A DNA stretch of 64,000 nt from Diaporthe sp. PMI_573 (Eukaryota; Ascomycota; Sordariomycetes; Diaporthales; Diaporthaceae). A program made the position numbers and the translations under genes. Positions 12,114 to 22,500 of this stretch are shown here, in pieces. A model generated the notes under the pieces. That model was given only the letters and a program-made list of their open reading frames with translations. It did no database searches and had not been told where the DNA came from. How positions within the stretch are numbered: the first letter of the stretch is position 1; every line of letters starts with the position of its first letter. The DNA is taken from the NCBI GenBank assembly GCA_021399435.1, contig JAJTUP010000001.1, positions 434,001-498,000 of the forward strand, given 5' to 3'.

Positions 12114-12593
12114 TGTAATGATCACACCAAACCTTTGTGGGGTTCAGTAGGTAACCTGTAGGGTTTATGTTAGCAATACGGCGTAGAGGTGATACTTGAC
12201 TGTGCAGTGTAAGACACGATGATTCTCCGAGTATGATCACTAGCTGTGAGGCTATCCAGTTGTTGGACTGAATACTTAGATTGACGACTGAAGAGTCTGT
12301 TCTATGAAAGCTATCTACTGTGGTGATGACCATGTCCTTATATGTTCCGACTCTTCAGTTGCTCGACAGGATCGATAGCGAGCCTGTCGATCCAGTGTTG
12401 ATGTTTGCTCGACTGGATCGATATCGAGCCCATCGATCCAGTCTCGGGGTGGGTCCTTGACCCTAACCCTGGCCTTGGCATGCCTTGCTGACTTCGCCCT
12501 CAAGTGCCTGCGGGGTTGCGTCGTGGCATCTGATTCTGATTGCCGGGGTCATCGAAACGGGTCCCCTGGTTGCCATCGTGTTGGTTCATAACA
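12114..12593. mobile_element. Solo LTR (480 bp) with CTTTC target duplication
   Basis: The unit starts TGTAATGATC and ends TTCATAACA. It is flanked by CTTTC at 12109-12113 and 12594-12598. It interrupts the copia frame between integrase and reverse transcriptase, and the frame resumes right after it. The ends differ from the 473-bp solo LTR, so it is a second family. Orientation is not certain. It holds a 36-bp unit repeated at 12361-12396 and 12407-12442, and a perfect 12-bp hairpin (arms 12411-12422 and 12432-12443, 9-nt loop). Confidence 0.85.
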
Positions 12594-13658
12594 CTTTCTT
12601 GCTTAGAAGGAGAAGGACAACTATGCTCTATTGTTGAAGCTTTATTAGGATAGTATAATTACGACTGCCGGTAAACCTTTCGAAGTATTAGATGCTAAGG
12701 AGATTAACGATCTTATCATATAAGGCGTCTTTCGATTTAAATGATTTGACTTAAAGGTTTATGGTGCTCTTTGGCTATTTAACTCTTAAATAGTATAAAA
12801 GATAAAGGGGAAGACTAAAGTCTCCTATAAGAAGTCTTGCTTAATTATTTAGGGGCATAGCAATAAGGATAAGAGGAATATCCTTATATAGTTGCCTATA
12901 ATTTAATAGGCTAGTTAACGACTTTTTATTACTATAGTACCCGGCTTGATTAAGTCTATCGATGCTAGTATTAAACTGTATAATATGATATAGGTATATC
13001 TATAATCGAAGTTAGAGCTATTTTGTGAGATTCTAGCCCGGCTCCCTTCTAAAATATAGGCTTAATATCCAGCTAGTATAATTATAAGGGTAGTAAAGCC
13101 TTTCTACAGAATCGCCAAAGCTAGAGTTTATTAGTAGACTACCTATTATCGCCATTACTATAAACAACTATAGATACAAACCTTAATATTCGATCTATGC
13201 CTTCTAGTATCTACTAGTAGAAAGGATGAATTTACTATTATAGGTATATAGATAGATAATACTCTGCTGCTAGATATACTAAAGTTCTCAGCTTTTAAGG
13301 ATAAGAAGATTGTTAAGGTAGAGCTACAATGTAAGCTAAAAAAGAAGCTATTACTAGAAAAGACGCTTGACTTTAACGGTAATAAGCTAACAATAACCCT
13401 AGAAGGTACTATTTGCCTTTAGTAGAAGGATTAAGGCGAGAAGATTATAATAATTGATCTAAAGTTATACAACTTTGCTTAGAAGTATCTTAAGCAATAT
13501 GCTTATAGTGCTTACCTTGCCTTGAGTTGTTAACCTAAGGCTTTATTTAACCTATTAGTCGCTGCTTAAGCCTAAATACCTAATGAAGACAATTACACTA
13601 AGTTAAACAAATGCTTAGAATAGTAAATAAAGAATCTGTTGAGAGGATTGTAATATAT

Positions 13659-13919
13659 TGTTAAACGGAAACGCTCGTGTAGGCGCTGCACGTAGGGAGT
13701 TACCCTAGACTTCACGTAAGGAGTTACCCTAGACTTAGTGCTAGTGGCGTGCGCGGCGGCAGATGAGTTTGGTGGCCGTGAGCCGATTTTTTGGGCTGTT
13801 TTAAGACCCTAACTTCGAACCTCTGCATTCCCCTTATTTCTTACCCAAAAAGCATGTAACCTAGTTTGTTAGATAGCCTGATTTCTGAAGTTTATCTGTA
13901 TTTAGTTTGGTTACTATCA
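13659..13919 (-). repeat. Right arm of long inverted repeat / inverted LTR-like unit
   Basis: Reverse complement of 8718-8996 with small indels, including the same 24-bp internal duplication. It reads TGTTAAACGG...GTTACTATCA. Its flanks (tatat, ggccc) do not form a target duplication, so it was not simply inserted as an independent solo LTR. Confidence 0.75.
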
Positions 13920-13944
13920 GGCCCTCTACACCCTCGCTCTCGGC

Positions 13945-14518
13945 TTAGCAGCCGCCCCGATTGGGATCAAGGATGACGTTGGCCTTGAACCAGTCACCGC
14001 CGTAGTTGCCAGGGTGGTTCTCGAGGAGTCCACCTGATCCGCCATGATCGCAGTTGTTCTTGACCTGAGCCGCGGCATCCGGATTAGTATCTACCACCTT
14101 GCCTGACTGGGAGTTGTCGTAGGCGGGTGTGAGGACGTACCTGGTTCACCAAGTCCAAGCAAGCATTCTGGATGATAGTCACACCAATGTGGCCGTGTGG
14201 GCCCTCGACGGGGAGGATGTGGCCGTGGATGGAGTAGCCGTTGACGTTCTGGCAGGCAGATTGCTGCATGATTGGTTTGTTAGAGACTTGAATTTTATGA
14301 TCAAACAACTCCCTGCTCGAGATGATACTACTCACCTCGCGGTGGAGCGGACAGTCTCCATCGAGCTTCTTGCAGAGCTCAGCCAGGGCGTTGTTGACCG
14401 GATCCTCGGTTCCAACGTCACTCCAAGTCGGGCCTCCCTTGTAGCAGGTAATGTAGGCGAAGGCGTTGGCAATGAGCAGGAGCATAAAAGCCACGACGGA
14501 AGATAATGTGGACCGCAT
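13945..14518 (-). CDS. Small secreted Y3-like (glycan-binding-protein-like) protein, 141 aa
   Basis: Three exons: 14518-14336, 14263-14141 and 14064-13945. Intron 1 has a GTGAGT donor and CTAAC branch; intron 2 has a GTACGT donor and TACTAAT branch. Exon lengths (183+123+120) close the frame. The start is the Met that gives a clean signal peptide (hydrophobic residues 8-20); a longer upstream open frame is not needed. The mature part opens CYKGGPTW, has spaced Cys residues, a CLDLVNQV...NCDHGGSGG segment and ends GGDWFKANVILDPNRGGC. That layout (C-x-x-G-G near the start, C-x3-L before GC-x-GG, W-x-x-x-A-x...DPN-x-G-x-C at the end) recalls the fungal glycan-binding protein Y3 family. Assignment is from recalled family shape, not a search. 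Sits immediately beside transposon DNA. Confidence 0.6.
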
Positions 14519-14666
14519 GATGTCGGCAATTGCGTTGTCTGGTGTACGGTATGAGACCGATTGCTTATGCTGGGTAAAGGACGAGTTTCTGAGCAGCTCG
14601 AATTGTCTTGGTCCAGGGTGATGTTGCGGCCAGTATCTAGAGGTGGAATTCTGTGCTGCACGTGTG

Positions 14667-14682
14667 CCTTTAAATACTTGGG
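14667..14682 (-). promoter_or_regulatory. TATA-like core promoter shared with the neighbouring paralogue
   Basis: The 16-mer cctttaaatacttggg (reading CCCAAGTATTTAAAGG on the coding strand) occurs about 150 bp upstream of the 13945-14518 gene. An identical 16-mer lies at 16691-16706, about 180 bp upstream of the second Y3-like gene. It contains a TATTTAAA TATA-like box. Confidence 0.55.
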
Positions 14683-15133
14683 ACCTGGTGACCCCACTGT
14701 GATTCACTGTAGTTACTTCACTGGTAGTGAGGAAGTGCGTTTGGATGGAAATTGCGATTTCAGTCGGCCTGTGAAGGCAGTCTGATCATAGGCCGGGACA
14801 TGCGTGACAAACAAGTTTGGATGCACTTAAGACATTACGGTAAGGCAGGGGGCGTTCACAGTATTGAAATCAAGATTTAGCAAGTTCTATGAGACCTTAG
14901 GCACTTGGAATTCTCAACTTGAGGGATATTCTTCATGCAGGGTGCATTCCAAATTTCATTGATCCATAAGGGCGATGCCATTACCCGAACCATTCCCCAT
15001 ATCGATGGCGCGAGTTTGCTGCGGTGGTCTCTAAACGCTCCTCGAGCACTGCTTCGTCTTTCCCGTTTCCAGAAGCCACTCCATTCTTTCTGAGGCCTCA
15101 TAGCATGCTCTTGACTCGGCGTGTGGTCTCATA
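14683..15133. other. Intergenic, no gene recognised
   Basis: Promoter side of the first Y3-like gene. Overlapping short open frames show no convincing coding features. Confidence 0.4.
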
Positions 15134-15429
15134 CTAAGGACGTCGACAGAACATATCCCAGCCCCTCTGAGGATCAACCTTGACAGTGGCTGTGAAGTGA
15201 GAACCTCCGGGGACTTGAACCTTGGGCATCTGCTCTTAACCTGGTTGAGATAATCACATTAGTATGTAGTCGTGGAATCAAGACATCTATCAACCTCGGT
15301 TTTGGACTTACCTGCGTCAGCACGTCCAGGCAGTTCCAAAAAATTGACATCTACGCCGCCAGCGGGACCATCTGTGACTTGAATGCTGCCCACGAGGTGG
15401 TTGTCGTTGATGTTGACGCAATCCGCGAT
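15134..15429 (-). pseudogene. Orphan 3' exons of a further Y3-like unit
   Basis: Two exon-like blocks, 15429-15312 and 15234-15134, are joined by an intron with a GTAAGT donor and ATACTAAT branch. Together they encode 72 residues plus a stop in one frame (118+101 nt). The end, HFTATVKVDPQRGW, matches the FVAKVKIDPNGCGC ending of the neighbouring gene and the KANVILDPNRGGC ending of the first gene. Upstream of 15429 an intron with a GTAAGT donor leads to the tail of the 15510-16513 gene, but in a frame that hits a stop. So this is either the decayed 3' half of a longer two-repeat gene or an unrecognised alternative splice form. Confidence 0.4.
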
Positions 15430-15509
15430 CTGTAGGATTCTGCGGGTCAGAATATGGTTCTATGACGAGGCCTAGCAGCTCATATCCAATCATGGATTAA
15501 CTTACAGTG

Positions 15510-16513
15510 TCAGCAACCTGCACAGCCGCAGCCGTTGGGATCTATCTTGACCTTGGCCACGAAGGCAGTATTCATGCTGCTGCTGGTGCTCGTAGAAGAC
15601 GACGTTGAAGGGATGCAGCCGTCGATGCTGACAAGGAGAGTCCGATGGTCTGGCTCGCAACTCGTGCTGCTGGTGGTACGGGTGGCGATGGTGGTGTCGG
15701 TGGCGCCAGTGAACTGAATCGTCTGAGTGGTCAGAATGGTCTCGGTCTCCGTCGTGGTTGTCGTGGTGATCCCGTTGTTCGTCCCCGCTGTGCTGAAAAT
15801 GAAGCTTGTCTCGGGAGTCTCAAGAGGTTGGGCGAGGACGGTCGAAGTCAGAGTCAATGCGGATGTTGTGATTGAGGTAAGAGTTGTGATAGGAGTATCA
15901 CCAGCATCCCCGCTCTGAGCATTTTGACCCGGGTCACCTTGTTCTTCTCCACTGTTGGGCTCATCTCTGATTGTTCTTCTTCGGGAACCTTTGTCAGGCC
16001 TGTAGTTGACGGAAATTCCTTCGCCGCCGCGGTCGCACTGGCTTGCCACCTGATACAAGTAACAATTTAGTGTCCCCTCCCGTGTTCATGCTATCTAGCG
16101 CCATAGGGTTGTTATTTACCTCGAACAAGACGTGTTCACAGGCATCCGCAGTGAAGTTGACAGCCTTTGATTCGTCCAGGATCGAGGAGAACTCAATCGT
16201 GATATTAAGGTTCATTTGTTTCTTTCCCTTCTGGGTGTCCACACACCCTCTAACCTGCAGGTCATTACTCGTCAGCTTTTCCTCCCATAATGCTTTCTTT
16301 CATAGCAGACTTTAGCTCCCTTACCTCGTCATTTTCTCTGTATCGGGCACCACCGTGGTAATCGTGGCAGAAGTTGACGACGGTATCAGTGATATTTTTA
16401 CCATCTACTATGTCAGTGAACTTGTACCCTTTGCCGTAACACCCATCGGCAAAAGTCGTTCTGACGAAGAAAAGCAGTATTGTGGGTATGATGGAGAAAT
16501 GCGTCAAAGGCAT
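15510..16513 (-). CDS. Secreted Y3-like protein with Thr/Ser-rich insertion, 287 aa
   Basis: Exons 16513-16325, 16254-16120 and 16049-15510 (189+135+540 nt, frame closes). Donors are GTAAGG and GTAAAT. The Met at 16513 starts a signal peptide (hydrophobic core IIPTILLFFV) and mature sequence DGCYGKGY. The Cys pattern up to ACEHVLFEVASQCDRGGEG parallels the 13945-14518 protein. There the family would close with a short strand, but about 125 residues rich in Thr, Ser and acidic residues intervene. Then AFVAKVKIDPNGCGCAGC completes the pattern. The insertion is likely O-glycosylated (inference). Paralogue of the downstream gene on the same strand with the same promoter 16-mer. The Y3 assignment rests on pattern recall. 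Confidence 0.55.
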
Positions 16514-16690
16514 GTTGACTCGCTTATTTGCATGCGCTTGGCGTTGGAATGGTTCTTGTGATGATGAAATAAAGTTCCTCCAGAGAAAGTCAAGTTTCTG
16601 CGACTGCACAAATTGCTTCTGTGCTAAAAGATGGTAGCTTTGGAATAGATGTCGCAGAGGGGCTTCAGGAGGAGTTCTGGTGTAAACTGA

Positions 16691-16706
16691 CCTTTAAATA
16701 CTTGGG
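16691..16706 (-). promoter_or_regulatory. TATA-like core promoter, second copy
   Basis: Identical to the 16-mer at 14667-14682 and placed similarly upstream of the second Y3-like gene, which supports joint ancestry and perhaps joint expression. Confidence 0.55.
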
Positions 16707-17978
16707 TGGGGGAATTGATGTCTCATTTAGATGAGCTTCATGAAAGAGTGACTGTCTGAGACGGCCTCGTCTGTGTTTTTAGATATGTGATGACTAGGTC
16801 CCAAGCATGGCAAACCCTCCGCCCACCGTCTACAATCTCACTGGGACTTGTGACTCGGTACTTGCGGCCATTGAGAGTCGAGCTCGCTCCCGAGTAGTCT
16901 CTGTTTGGACAGAACGTGAACGTTTGTACTGCCCATGTCAGTGGGTTTCCAGGCTACTTGACAAGTAGTGCCGTCTGCCATGAGCGTGAAATGGCGTTCC
17001 TCGCCCCCGTCGGGCTATGGATGATCTTTTCCGTGATCTTCAAGCTCACAGGCCTTACCAAAGACGATCTCGAGACCTTCAAAATCATTTAAAGTTTCGC
17101 CAGTCTGTTGATATGGTGGTACACGGAAGATCTGGGCCTGCCGAAGTAGAAGATCAACCTAAGGGACAGCGCCCATCGCCTCGCCCATCGGCTGAGCTGC
17201 ACACGGAACCAACCACTCAACATCATAAATTCTAACATGTCCCTGCGTACACGAGAATGCGTGACCAGGGAACTTGTCTAAGTGATGTACTTGTCAAGGG
17301 GTGGGCAACAAGCTCAGCGATGACCGACGCAAATGGCGCACCACCCAACCTGGTATCTTCATGCGATATTGCAGGCCGTTCGAAGTTGGGTTGTGCTTCT
17401 TCTGTATCATGTGTTCATGCGGCTTAAATTTATACATTTCATGTTAACTTTACGTTCGAGCCAAGCTATATAAATTCGTAGGTCCAAAATGCCACACCAT
17501 TCGTGATACACGTTTTTCCCGGGAGACAATAGCAGATGAGAAAGTCATCCACCTACTCAGCACTGCCCTAGGAGTGTGCCCTGGAGCGTAAGCAGAGTGT
17601 GCCCAAATGATTCGTCCAAGGGGGGGGGGGGGTAGCTGCCTCTAAAGACTAAGGCGCCACACCCCAAACATGGACGTCCAATGCAGTGCCCCATCTCAGC
17701 CCAGGCATTGGGAGAAGTCTAAGACATGGGGCGCGACCTTGGCCTGCTCACCCTGCATGACATGGCTAGCCCACTTGCAGTCTCGCCCTCCTTCGACCTG
17801 TGTAATTTCTGCTGACGGTGACCTGCAGGGCTCGCAGGCCAATAATGAACCCTACCATATTCCGCGTATTACAGGGCAAAATGCGCCCGCCATCTCCGGC
17901 CGGTGCCTGCTTCAAGTTCCCCTAACAATCCTCATCGTCATCCCAACACCAGAAACATAACACCAACGAACCCCCAAA
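16707..17978. other. Intergenic, possible coding remnants
   Basis: Minus-strand frames at about 16,780-17,130 give protein-like stretches that jump frame (for example a segment around KACELEDHGKDHP and another around CPNRDYSGASS). This suggests a decayed small gene, but no intact model closes. A run of 13 G lies at 17620-17632. The rest is the promoter side of the 17979 gene. Confidence 0.35.
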
Positions 17979-19493
17979 ATGAGCACCACCGAAGCCGGTC
18001 TCCGCGAGCAATGGGGCAACCCCCGCGACATCCTCAGCCTGCTCCTCCTCCTCGGCGGCGACATCGTGCAAAAGGCCATCGCGCAGCTGGTAGGCTACCA
18101 GGCGCGGCCGTTCGGTCAGAGCGGCCCGGAAGTTTCTATCGCGCCGGTGGCCTTCTCGTTCGGGTGGGTGGCTTACGGCTTCTCGAGCCTGCTGGCGGCG
18201 TTCGGGGATATGGCGCTCATGCCTGCTTGTGACCACCCGTGTGTCCTGGTGAACTGCGCCACGGGGTTTGCGCGGGAAAACCGGTCGTGGGCACTTGGGC
18301 GGCTGCTTCGCGATCATGAAATCCGGTATGGAGTTGATCCTCGTCCTGTGGAAGAGGGCGGTAGGGCTGAGTCGCTCCGGGTCGATATCTTTGAGCTTTT
18401 GCCTGTTGGGACTCCGGCTCTGGATCTGGTTTGGTGGCTGGGATGGGTGACTCTGTTCATCCAAGTTGCAATTGCGATCATTCCTTGGGCAGTCTACGGC
18501 GACTGGTCGATCATGCTAGTGACTCTTTGCGGGAGCTTCCTTGCCATTATTACCTGCGCCTTGCCCCAATGGACCCAGGAGAAATGGACTGCTAGACGAG
18601 TGGACCAGTATAAGGTGACCTGTCTGACCCGCGGGAATGGCAGCCGCCACGTCATGGTGCTCGTTGCATCTCCGGGTGCCTGGGACTTCGAAAACCTTGC
18701 CGCAGGCTCCTCCTTTCCACGGCCAGAAACCAGGGGGATGACACTTGGACTGATGGTTCTGTGGACATGTCTCCTCATAACCGTGTCAGGCATCAATTAT
18801 CACACCTGGTATCTCGTTTGCATCGGCGGCATAGGAATGCTGCAAAATCTCTTTGCGGCTGGGGTTCCAAGGCGTCCGGAGGCTAGCAATCTCCATCTTC
18901 GAAAATCATCCCGTGCCCCGACGATAGTCGGGACACGTCGGCCGTATAAAGATGAGGCTGACGCTGAGGTCGACTTGAAGGAGACCGAGGCCGGACTCGC
19001 CGAGGCTATTATGTGGGTTTCGAAGTCTTCACAAGGGAGGGTGCCAGCCAAGACCGGTGAAAATGTAGACCAGCGTACTCCCATGCCTAGATGGCTCGAG
19101 TCCATGTCAAAGGAAGACGGGGTGCCGGGCTGGCTGGAGGCAATTCGTCCTCCAGCGGTTGTGGTAAACACTAATGCGAATCGGTCTCTCAAATCCGCCA
19201 TCTTATCACATATCTATAAGCCGAGCCCCGAAAATCGACCTGCGGATGAGCCCGTGGTCCGCGTCACTGGCGGAGTGCATGGAGCGTTGATCGAGCTTGA
19301 GAAGTGGGTACCGACGGCCGGGCTCGCCATGTTGGATGTGTTCTTCCCACGGGGACTGGAGTACAGCGACGAGGCGGTCCGAGACAATGTGCACAAACGG
19401 TTCTGGAGACGGGCATATCACACGAAAGACGTACGGCGGGACGCGGAGATATGTAGAAGAGGGCAGCAATTCCGGCCTGAGATGATTGTTTAG
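17979..19493 (+). CDS. Orphan multi-pass membrane protein, 504 aa
   Basis: Single exon. I count about five or six hydrophobic segments: near residues 18-38, 55-78 (VAFSFGWVAYGFSSLLAAF), 145-168, 172-192, 255-273 and 278-297. The second half (about 300-504) is hydrophilic, with Arg/Lys/Glu-rich patches and no recognised domain. I recognise it only as a type of fungus-specific membrane protein of unknown function. It ends 46 bp from the end of the convergent NLR-type gene, so their 3' UTRs probably overlap. Fungal NLR genes are often paired with a gene for their effector, which makes this a candidate partner, but nothing in the sequence proves that. Confidence 0.8.
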   Translation: MSTTEAGLREQWGNPRDILSLLLLLGGDIVQKAIAQLVGYQARPFGQSGPEVSIAPVAFSFGWVAYGFSSLLAAFGDMALMPACDHPCVLVNCATGFARENRSWALGRLLRDHEIRYGVDPRPVEEGGRAESLRVDIFELLPVGTPALDLVWWLGWVTLFIQVAIAIIPWAVYGDWSIMLVTLCGSFLAIITCALPQWTQEKWTARRVDQYKVTCLTRGNGSRHVMVLVASPGAWDFENLAAGSSFPRPETRGMTLGLMVLWTCLLITVSGINYHTWYLVCIGGIGMLQNLFAAGVPRRPEASNLHLRKSSRAPTIVGTRRPYKDEADAEVDLKETEAGLAEAIMWVSKSSQGRVPAKTGENVDQRTPMPRWLESMSKEDGVPGWLEAIRPPAVVVNTNANRSLKSAILSHIYKPSPENRPADEPVVRVTGGVHGALIELEKWVPTAGLAMLDVFFPRGLEYSDEAVRDNVHKRFWRRAYHTKDVRRDAEICRRGQQFRPEMIV

Positions 19494-19539
19494 AGCTCCA
19501 GCTGAATAACTGAGGGACTTATTCCTCTACATTGATCTG

Positions 19540-22500
19540 TTAAAACATTTGACTCAAGACCTCCCTTGTCGTCCAACTTGGGTCTTTGCCGTCTTTGATC
19601 CTCCACTGTTCGTCAGAAGCTGCTCTCGGGTTCGTCAGGAAGAAGGCGGTTCTATTCCTCTTTAGCATCTGCAGCATTTGGTCAAGAGACTGTGAGTTCC
19701 GCTGTGAGAATTCGGGTGCCTGCTTTTCGAGGCATTTCCTCCATTGTGCAAAGTCGACGTCCCAGACCGCGCCGTGTGAAATGAGAATTGAGGCCAAATG
19801 GAGGCAATTCTGCATGCGCTCGCTCCTAGTGCTGATGTGTTCAAAGAATAATAACCACCAGGCAGGGTAATCAAGCGCAAGCCTATGAGAGCGTCGTCGT
19901 TTGTAGGTCACGTAGTGTGGAAAGTAGGCGTTGACGTCAGCGCCGCGGTCTAGAAGCGTCTGAATGATGTGCGATGCCCGGGGGTGCTCTGAGGCTGCAG
20001 CTGCGCCGAGTGCGGTGGTATAATGATGTGCGCAAAAGGCATTTGGACTTGCGCCTCGGGCGAGAAAATACTGCACCATGTCCTCTAAACCACCGAATGC
20101 GGCAGCTGCGAGCGCCGTGTTCAGGCGGTCACCCTCTAGGCTCTCGAGGCAGGCGCCTGCTTCTTCCAGAACCTTAATCATTGCAGCGGTCGGGTATTGG
20201 TCCACTGAGGAATCCAGAGTGGCCGCGAACACTGTGCTCAACGCATCGCCATGTTTCCCTCCGACCTTCAGGTTCACGTCGGCACCGTGCTGAATCAGGC
20301 GACACGCCCCATCCACCTTGCCGGCGTTGACTGCAGCGATCAAGGCACTGGTGTTGTCGCCGCCTCCATCTGTCCATGTCTTATTGAGGTCCAGGCTTTG
20401 CTCGAAAAGTGCCTGAAGAGCCTCTTCTCTGTGTTTCTCCCACGTAATCACCGATGCGATGACCCGTGATGTGCCACGCGCTCCGTGCTCGATGAGCAGG
20501 AGGGCCAACGGAGAATTCTCGCGAAGTATGGCAGCTTCGAGAGCATTGTTGAAACGTCTACCATAAAACTGGGTGTTTACATCCGCGCCGTTTTTCAACA
20601 GCCGGCGGACTAATTGTTTCCACCCGCGCAATACTGCAGCTGCCAGCAGCGTTCCGCCTCGAAGGGGCGTGTTCACGTTCACGCCCTTGTCAACAAGCAG
20701 TGTGACCGCGGCTGCCGACTTAAACCCGTACCGGCATGAGACCTGATTCAAGGCTCTTTCCACATCCAGCGGCTCAGCAAGAACTTGACTCAACAGCAGT
20801 TCCACGACGTCCAATGAGTCTTCCCTGATAGCAAAATGCAGAAGATATATGTGCTGTTTCGTGATCGGCGGGTATATTTCACAGCCACGTCGAAGCAGCT
20901 CTTTCACGGACTCGACCGAGTTTGTCTGGGCTGCAACAAAGATTGGAGACACTTCTTCTTCTTCTTCAATAGTTTTGAAATGGGCCCCTCGATCCAGAAG
21001 ACGCTTCATAGTCTCAACTTCATCATGGGCACAAGCTAGCGCCACAAGCGACCACCTTAGGGGCCTATCCCGGAGTCGCGGAAAATCGAGACTACGTAGC
21101 CCCCCTGGTTTCCAACTCACCGCAGAGTGTCCAACGTTCTCGCTCAAACGGGCTTGATCCCACCACTCCTCCGCAAGAGTAGTGTAGAGGCCCAGGTAGC
21201 ATACCAAGCTGATGGGGTTCATGTGGTGCTCCCCTTTCAGGCCTTTGGGCATGCGCCGTGTCGCGAAGATGGACCAACCTGGGGCCAGAAAGGGGTCTTC
21301 ACATACATGCTCCATCCATCTTTCATAGATTGAGCTGCCTTGCTCTGGCTCACCCAAGAACTCCTGTAGCTTCTGGGAGAGGCCAGCAACGCAGCGAGCC
21401 TCACGGTCTTCCTGCGCACGCACATGCGTCGGCCAGGCCCAGAAGGCATAGCCCACAAGAGAAGTCCTTATTTGTCTGTGGGATATTTCAGATTGATCGC
21501 AGTGGCATACGAGGCTTGCGTTAGTTTCAGAAACGTCATCTTCCAGGTCGCTTCTTGGCTGAGCAAGGTCCCCGCCGAAGGCATCGAGCAAGACCATCAG
21601 GCACACCTTCCCAGCTTCATAATGGGCAAGGTAAGAATTGTAGTATGCACAGTTCTCAAAGAAAACCGATACTGCTTGATGTGCCAGCCGCCAAACGGGA
21701 TCTCTCTGTCCTTCGTCGTCGTCCGTGCCCCTTTCCAGGTACAAAAGGTTTTGAGACAACACCAAAATCAGTTCTTCGTCAACGTCTTGGCGCTGTTCAA
21801 TTACTCCTTCGGAATCTGCATCCTGGCAGATCGCAAGCAACAACTGTACAGTATTGAGAGGCCCTGCCGAACACATGACCCATTTGATCGCTCGTTCCAA
21901 GAGTTTCCTCTCATCAGACTCCGACGTTGCGTTTTGGTATATCTCTTGGTACGTCTTCTCCAGGGAGTCAGGGAGCTTCTCGAGGCGACTTTTGAGGGCA
22001 GGCTGGGTTCTGCAAAGCAGCAGGTGCTGGATTTGAAGCGAAGCGAATAGAAACATATCTCCACTCTTTTCCAGAAGAATCTGTACCACCTCAGCCTGGA
22101 AGTCTTCAGGCATCTTAGACCATCTGCTGTGTTCTGCGATTTTCGTCCGTACAAAGGACTCTATATCGTCTGCATTGTGCTTTTCTTTCACCCAAATCAC
22201 GGGATATTGGTCGAGGTGTTGAAGAACGTCTTCCTCGGGTCTCGTCGATATGAATATTTTGACCCGGTTTGCTTCTTCGTGTCGGCTTGCAAGTGCTGTA
22301 AAAAGCTTGAGCAAGTCCCGTCGTTGTTCCGTCTCACACTCATCGAATGCGTCAAGCACAATAGTGGTCTTCGGATACGTGTCAACCAATGCCAGCAGAC
22401 ACGCTTCCCATTGAGCGAAGGTCGAGCTTATTCCCTTGTCTTGGCTTTTTATCCACAAATCGTGCACCGTTTTGTGAATGGTCTTGCCTTTTTCCCTTTC

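Larger units (their letters stand above)
8997..13658 (+). pseudogene. Ty1/copia gag-pol relic, truncated in the reverse transcriptase
   Basis: Stop-ignoring translation of the plus strand gives the domain order of a fungal Ty1/copia polyprotein. There is Gag with an Arg/Tyr/Asn-rich repeat before a degenerate zinc knuckle (about 9990-10,110) and an aspartic protease-like stretch (about 10,490-10,700). An integrase follows: zinc-binding part at about 10,850-10,960, core at about 11,100-11,560 with the VDxVxxxYGLL-like block. Reverse transcriptase runs from about 12,600 to 13,640. The order integrase before reverse transcriptase marks copia rather than gypsy. The relic ends abruptly at the right inverted repeat, so RNase H is missing. 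Numerous TAG/TAA codons indicate RIP. Two solo LTRs interrupt it. Confidence 0.75.

Noticed and set aside
14129..14506. Plus-strand 125-codon open frame across the first Y3-like gene
   Set aside because: It is antisense to well-formed exons with signal peptide, introns and branch sites; the minus-strand model explains the sequence better.
14877..15101. Minus-strand 74-codon frame between the Y3-like genes
   Set aside because: No signal peptide, domain or relation to neighbours; likely chance.
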